Positions 60,231 to 64,000 of a stretch of DNA of 64,000 nucleotides are shown here, one piece after another. A program made the position numbers and the translations under genes. The notes under the pieces are model-generated. The model was not told the DNA's origin and ran no database searches. It worked only from the letters and a program-made list of their open reading frames with translations. The stretch's first letter is position 1; the number at the start of each line of letters is the position of its first letter. The DNA is from Pseudomonas sp. R84 (lineage in GTDB: Bacteria > Pseudomonadota > Gammaproteobacteria > Pseudomonadales > Pseudomonadaceae): the NCBI RefSeq assembly GCF_009834515.1, contig NZ_CP019426.1:3771501-3835500 (forward strand). The letters are read 5' to 3'.

Positions 60231-61949
60231 ATGCGACCACTCAACATCATTCTGCTGTCGTCAGCGTTCAATGGCCTGACCCAACGCGCCTGGCTGGAAC
60301 TGCGTGAGGCCGGGCACTCGCCGAGCGTCGTGTTGTTTACCGATGAACAAGTGGTGTGCGAGCAGATCGAACACAGCGGCGCCGATCTGGTGATCTGCCC
60401 GTTCCTCAAGGACCGTGTGCCCGAAGCACTGTGGAGCAATACCCAGCGTCCGGTGGTGATCATTCATCCCGGCATCGTCGGCGATCGCGGCGCCAGCGCC
60501 CTCGATTGGGCGATTACCAATGAGTTGCCGAGTTGGGGCGTTACCGCGTTGCAGGCCGTTGAGGAGATGGACGCCGGCCCGGTGTGGGCCACCTGCGAAT
60601 TCAACCTGCCGGCGGGCCTGCGCAAATCCGAGCTGTACAACGGTCGGGTCAGTGACGCGGCGATTCGCTGCATTCGCGAAGTGGTGGAGAAATTCATCGA
60701 AGGCTTCGCGCCAGTGGCTCTGGACTATGCCGATGCGCGAGTACGTGGGCGTTTGCAACCGAACATGAAACAGGTCGACCGCAGCTTCAGCTGGCACGAC
60801 TGCGCGCGCTTCATCAAACGCTGCATCGATGCCGCCGATGGCCAGCCCGGCGTGCTGGCGAGCCTGGCCGGCGGTCAGTATTACGTGTACGACGCGCACC
60901 TCGATTCGCGCAGCGGCATGCCCGGCGAGATTCTCGCGGTGCATGACGATGCGGTGCTGGTCGCGGCTGGTGATCAGAGTTTGTGGCTTGGTTCGTTGCG
61001 ACGCAAACCGCAACCCGGCGAAGAAACCTTCAAGCAACCGGCGCGGCACCTGTTGGCCGAGCAATTGGCCGACGTGCCGGTGCTCGACTGGTCGATCGCC
61101 ACACAGCCGTTCAGTGACGAAGCCTATCAACCGCTGCGGTATCGCGAATCCGGCAACGTCGGTGAGCTGACCTTCGAGTTCTACAACGGCGCCATGAGCA
61201 CCGAGCAATGCCAGCGCATGGTCGCCGCGCTGCGCTGGGCCAAGTCCCGTGATACTCAAGTGCTGTTGATCAAGGGCGGACGCGGCAGCTTTTCCAACGG
61301 CGTGCATTTGAACGTGATTCAAGCCGCGCAGGATCCCGGAGCTGAAGCCTGGGCGAATATTCAGGCGATCGACGATGTCTGCGCAGAACTGCTGACGGCC
61401 CGGCAACTGGTGGTCAGCGGTGTCACCGGCAATGCCGGCGCCGGCGGTGTGATGCTCGCACTGGCGGCCGATATTGTGTTTGCCCGCACCGATATCGTGC
61501 TCAACCCGCATTACAAGAGCATGGGTTTGTATGGTTCCGAATACTGGACCTACAGCCTGCCCCGCGCGGTCGGCCCGGCCATGGCCGAGCAATTGACCCA
61601 GGCGTGTCTGCCGGTGAGCGCGGTACAGGCGTGGCAACTGGGCATGGTCCAGGAAATCGGCCCGCGCTGCCCGGACGAGTTTTCGTTGTGGTTGCTGCAA
61701 CGGGCCAACGGTGCGGTGAGCGATCCGACCTATGCCGCGGTGCGTGAGCGCAAGGCGCGGTTTGATCAGGTGTTGATCCAGCAATGCCGCGAAACCGAGC
61801 TGCAGGAGATGCAGGAGGACATGCTTTACAACCGCAATCAGTTTGCCGAGAAGTGCCGGAACTTCGTGTACAAGCGCAAGGTCTGTGGCACGCCGGCGCG
61901 GTTGATTGAGGAGTGGGCGCGGGTGCGTTTGACCGAGTTGGCCAGTTGA
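60231..61949 (+). CDS. hoxX: HoxX-like hydrogenase maturation protein (formyltransferase plus crotonase fold)
   Basis: This 572-residue protein fuses an N-terminal formyltransferase-like domain (~1-270; HPGIVGDRGASALDWAI around residue 80) to a C-terminal enoyl-CoA hydratase/crotonase domain (~310-520; VLLIKGGRGSFSNGVHLNVI, SGVTGNAGAGGVMLALAADI). This is the architecture of HoxX/HypX, which makes the CO ligand of NiFe hydrogenase from formyl groups under aerobic conditions. AAGGAAGAG precedes ATG 60231. No hydrogenase structural or hyp gene is in the window; the neighbours are an ECF/TonB receptor system and a LysR regulator. Confidence 0.88.
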   Translation: MRPLNIILLSSAFNGLTQRAWLELREAGHSPSVVLFTDEQVVCEQIEHSGADLVICPFLKDRVPEALWSNTQRPVVIIHPGIVGDRGASALDWAITNELPSWGVTALQAVEEMDAGPVWATCEFNLPAGLRKSELYNGRVSDAAIRCIREVVEKFIEGFAPVALDYADARVRGRLQPNMKQVDRSFSWHDCARFIKRCIDAADGQPGVLASLAGGQYYVYDAHLDSRSGMPGEILAVHDDAVLVAAGDQSLWLGSLRRKPQPGEETFKQPARHLLAEQLADVPVLDWSIATQPFSDEAYQPLRYRESGNVGELTFEFYNGAMSTEQCQRMVAALRWAKSRDTQVLLIKGGRGSFSNGVHLNVIQAAQDPGAEAWANIQAIDDVCAELLTARQLVVSGVTGNAGAGGVMLALAADIVFARTDIVLNPHYKSMGLYGSEYWTYSLPRAVGPAMAEQLTQACLPVSAVQAWQLGMVQEIGPRCPDEFSLWLLQRANGAVSDPTYAAVRERKARFDQVLIQQCRETELQEMQEDMLYNRNQFAEKCRNFVYKRKVCGTPARLIEEWARVRLTELAS

Positions 61950-61967
61950 TTTAGCGGTGGCTGCTTT

Positions 61968-62150
61968 CCCCTCACCCTAGCCCTCTCCCCAAGGAGAGGG
62001 AACTGACCGAGGTGTCTGGCGCCCTGCATCGACCTGAAAAAACGTGTCGATTATGGATTCAACGCTGATCGTTCAAGTCAGTGCATTTCTTCAATATCCC
62101 CCAATCAGTCCCCTCTCCCTCCGGGAGAGGGTTAGGGTGAGGGTGAGGGG
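61968..62150. repeat. TIR-type intergenic element, third copy
   Basis: The left end CCCCTCACCCTAGCCCTCTC and right end GAGAGGGTTAGGGTGAGGGT flank about 140 bases between hoxX and the LysR gene. It matches the ends of 7152-7310 and 12928-13187. Confidence 0.75.
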
Positions 62151-62194
62151 CTTTTGCCTTTACAATGCCCGACACCTCAAACACCGGCCCGCCC

Positions 62195-63058
62195 ATGGAC
62201 ATCGATCTCGCTCGCACCTTTCTGGAAATCGTCCGTCACGGCAGCCTCGCCGCTGCCGCGCAGAAGTTGTTCGTCACACAAACGGCGATCACCGCCCGGG
62301 TGCAGAAGCTCGAAAGCCAACTGGGCAGCACACTGTTCGTGCGCAACCGTGCCGGGGCAAAGCTGACGCCCAATGGCGAGGCCTTTGTGATCTACGCCAA
62401 TCAACTGGTGCAGACCTGGGAAGCCGCGCGCCGTGATCTGCCGCTGCCCGAGGGCTATCACAACGTGCTGCACATCGGCGGCGAAGTCAGCCTGTGCAAC
62501 CCGTTGATGCTGAGTTGGGCGGCGGAGCTGCGCGAGAAGATTCCCGGGCACGCCCTGCGCATGGAAATCCGCGATGGCGAAAACCTGCTGCGCCAACTGG
62601 AACTCGGCGTGCTCGACGCGGCGCTGGTCTATCAGCCGGAATACTGGCCGGGATTGCAGGTCGAGCAAGTGCTGGAAGAAAAACTGATTCTGGTGCGTGC
62701 GCCCGAGCGCCCCGATCCCTACGTCTACATCGACTGGGGCCCGGACTTTCGCCGCCAGCATGACGCCGCCCTGCCGGAAAAAGCCAAAGCGGCGCTGAGT
62801 TTCAACCTCGGCCCGCTAGCCCTGCAATACATCCTCGAACACGGCGGCAGCGGCTACTTCCGCACCCGTGTGGTACGCACGTATCTGGAAAGCGGCGCCC
62901 TGGAAGCAGTGACCAAAGCCCCGGAATTCGGCTACCCGACTTATCTTGTCTACTCACGCGACCGCGATTCGGCAACGCTGCAACAAGCCTTCCATCTGCT
63001 GCGCGAAGTGATCCGCACCGATGACGACTGGTCGCAACGCTGGAACCCGCTGAGCTGA
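62195..63058 (+). CDS. LysR-type transcriptional regulator
   Basis: This 287-residue regulator has an N-terminal winged helix-turn-helix (DIDLARTFLEIVRHGSLAAA, FVTQTAITARVQKLESQLG) and a C-terminal effector-binding domain of type II binding fold (VLHIGGEVSLCNPLMLSWAA onward). I choose ATG 62195 because the LysR fold starts there; ATG 62165 would add ten residues (MPDTSNTGPP). The target is unknown; the next gene is the fatty acid hydroxylase on the same strand. Confidence 0.92.
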   Translation: MDIDLARTFLEIVRHGSLAAAAQKLFVTQTAITARVQKLESQLGSTLFVRNRAGAKLTPNGEAFVIYANQLVQTWEAARRDLPLPEGYHNVLHIGGEVSLCNPLMLSWAAELREKIPGHALRMEIRDGENLLRQLELGVLDAALVYQPEYWPGLQVEQVLEEKLILVRAPERPDPYVYIDWGPDFRRQHDAALPEKAKAALSFNLGPLALQYILEHGGSGYFRTRVVRTYLESGALEAVTKAPEFGYPTYLVYSRDRDSATLQQAFHLLREVIRTDDDWSQRWNPLS

Positions 63059-63169
63059 AGCGGCGGCTTTGCACCGGAGCATGGCGCAAGTGACACCGAG
63101 GTCCGGCCTGCACAAACGGCCGGATCGGCTAATCTGCCGGGTATAACAACAATCCCCGCAGGTGATGCA

Positions 63170-64000
63170 GTGAGGCAGACCACCGAGGCATTCCGCAGTC
63201 GCTACCGTGCGGCCATTCACCCGTTGTACAACCCATGGCTGCACGGTGCCTTCGTGCTGCTGTTCGGTGTGCTGGCCATCGCTGCGTTCTCGGCCAGCGT
63301 GCAGCAGGTCAGTCTGCTGGAATGGCTGACGGTGCCGTTGACCCTGCTGTTGTTCAATTTCGGTGTGTACATGGTCCATCGCCATCTCGGCCACCACAAA
63401 AAAACCTTCGCGAAAATGTTCTACGCCCGGCACGCGGGCGATCATCACAGCTTCTTCACTCCCGGCCATATGACCTACGACAGTGCGCGTGACTGGCGGG
63501 TGATTCTGTTCCCCGCCTGGCTGATTGTGCTGCATACGCTGGTGATCACCGTACCGTTGTGGTGGCTGTTGGCACCGGTAAACGCCAACGTTGCCGGGTT
63601 GTTCGGCGGTTGCATGGTGCTGGGTTATCTGACTTACGAAGTGTTTCATGCCTGCGAGCATTTGCCGGCAGACAACCCTTTGGCACGCCTGCCATGGATC
63701 CGCCAGATGCGCCGTTTGCATGAGCTGCATCACCGCCGCGAACGCATGCAGGAGCGCAATTTCAACATCGTCCTGCCGCTGATGGACTACCTGTTCGGCA
63801 CCCTGTACTGGGAGCCGGAAACCACCCCTTTGAGCTATTCGAAAATGCCCATGACCCGCATGCAGCACAGCATCGATATCGCTGGCGATCCCATTGCCGT
63901 ACTGGCCTACGCCGCCAGTGTCGGTCGCTGGCCTGAGTGGCACCCCTCGTCGCTGAAAATCGACGGCCCACACGGCCCGCTGCATGCCGGCGCGCGCTTT
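63170..64000 (+). CDS. Fatty acid hydroxylase fused to an SRPBCC domain (3' end outside the window)
   Basis: The first 277 codons are visible. A membrane hydroxylase domain (~20-220) carries the di-iron histidine boxes HRHLGHH (from His70), HAGDHHSFF and HELHHRRERMQERNFN. From ~231 a second domain starts (MQHSIDIAGDPIAVLAYAAS, GRWPEWHPSS), matching the N-terminus of SRPBCC (polyketide-cyclase-like) lipid-binding folds. The GTG start at 63170 follows an AGGTGATG site. The enzyme would hydroxylate a lipid at the inner membrane; the SRPBCC part may present the substrate. Confidence 0.85.
   Translation, partial: MRQTTEAFRSRYRAAIHPLYNPWLHGAFVLLFGVLAIAAFSASVQQVSLLEWLTVPLTLLLFNFGVYMVHRHLGHHKKTFAKMFYARHAGDHHSFFTPGHMTYDSARDWRVILFPAWLIVLHTLVITVPLWWLLAPVNANVAGLFGGCMVLGYLTYEVFHACEHLPADNPLARLPWIRQMRRLHELHHRRERMQERNFNIVLPLMDYLFGTLYWEPETTPLSYSKMPMTRMQHSIDIAGDPIAVLAYAASVGRWPEWHPSSLKIDGPHGPLHAGARF

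Overview
The window is chromosomal DNA from a fluorescent-group Pseudomonas. The evidence is the high GC content, many short palindromic repeats built on GCGAGCAGGCTC (Pseudomonas REP doublets), and a pseudomonad-type gene set: aerobic cobalamin genes, cti, metH, yejABEF, cysI-DUF934, and TonB/FecR/ECF iron-type signalling. No tRNA, rRNA, CRISPR array, integrase or transposase was recognised. The window looks like core genome with a few accessory insertions.

Layout. 1-5.4 kb: the edge of an amino-acid-type periplasmic binding protein, a small thioredoxin-like protein, a TerC/CBS/CorC membrane protein and a phospholipase D-like protein. 5.4-16.1 kb: a cobalamin region with two divergent arms, each headed by a cobalamin riboswitch. 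The minus arm is cobW, cobN and a chlI/chlD chelatase gene. The plus arm is cbtB, cbtA, cobE and cobM. The ~1 kb between the riboswitches is filled with two families of intergenic repeats. 16-24.3 kb: nfuA, an acyltransferase, the cis-trans fatty acid isomerase cti, and metH (cobalamin-dependent methionine synthase, a consumer of the cofactor made next door).

24.3-39.1 kb: two tandem giant genes encoding leucine-rich-repeat proteins with a C-terminal NEL-type E3 ubiquitin ligase domain. The upstream copy is broken by a single-base frameshift. 39.2-45.6 kb: DUF2970 protein, a lone periplasmic binding protein, a 37-residue membrane peptide, cysI with its DUF934 partner, sohB, a histidine phosphatase and an SCP2-like protein. 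45.7-51.2 kb: yejABEF peptide importer. 51.4-59.9 kb: two related TonB-dependent receptors separated by a RES/Xre toxin-antitoxin pair; the second receptor has an STN signalling domain and its own FecR/ECF sigma pair. 60.2-64 kb: an orphan HoxX-like protein, a LysR regulator, and the start of a fatty acid hydroxylase fused to an SRPBCC domain.

The most notable signal is at the end of chlI. The minus strand carries a dnaX-type slippery heptamer A_AAA_AAG, a 6-nt spacer containing the chlI stop codon, and then a perfect 13-bp hairpin with an 8-nt loop. A -1 slip joins the ChlI AAA+ domain to the downstream vWA reading frame, which has no good start codon of its own. The gene is therefore predicted to make both a short (ChlI-like, 333 aa) and a long (ChlD-like, about 555 aa) chelatase subunit to partner CobN. 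Other notable points are a REP doublet translated in frame inside cobN, the tandem NEL giants, and the hydrogenase-less HoxX.
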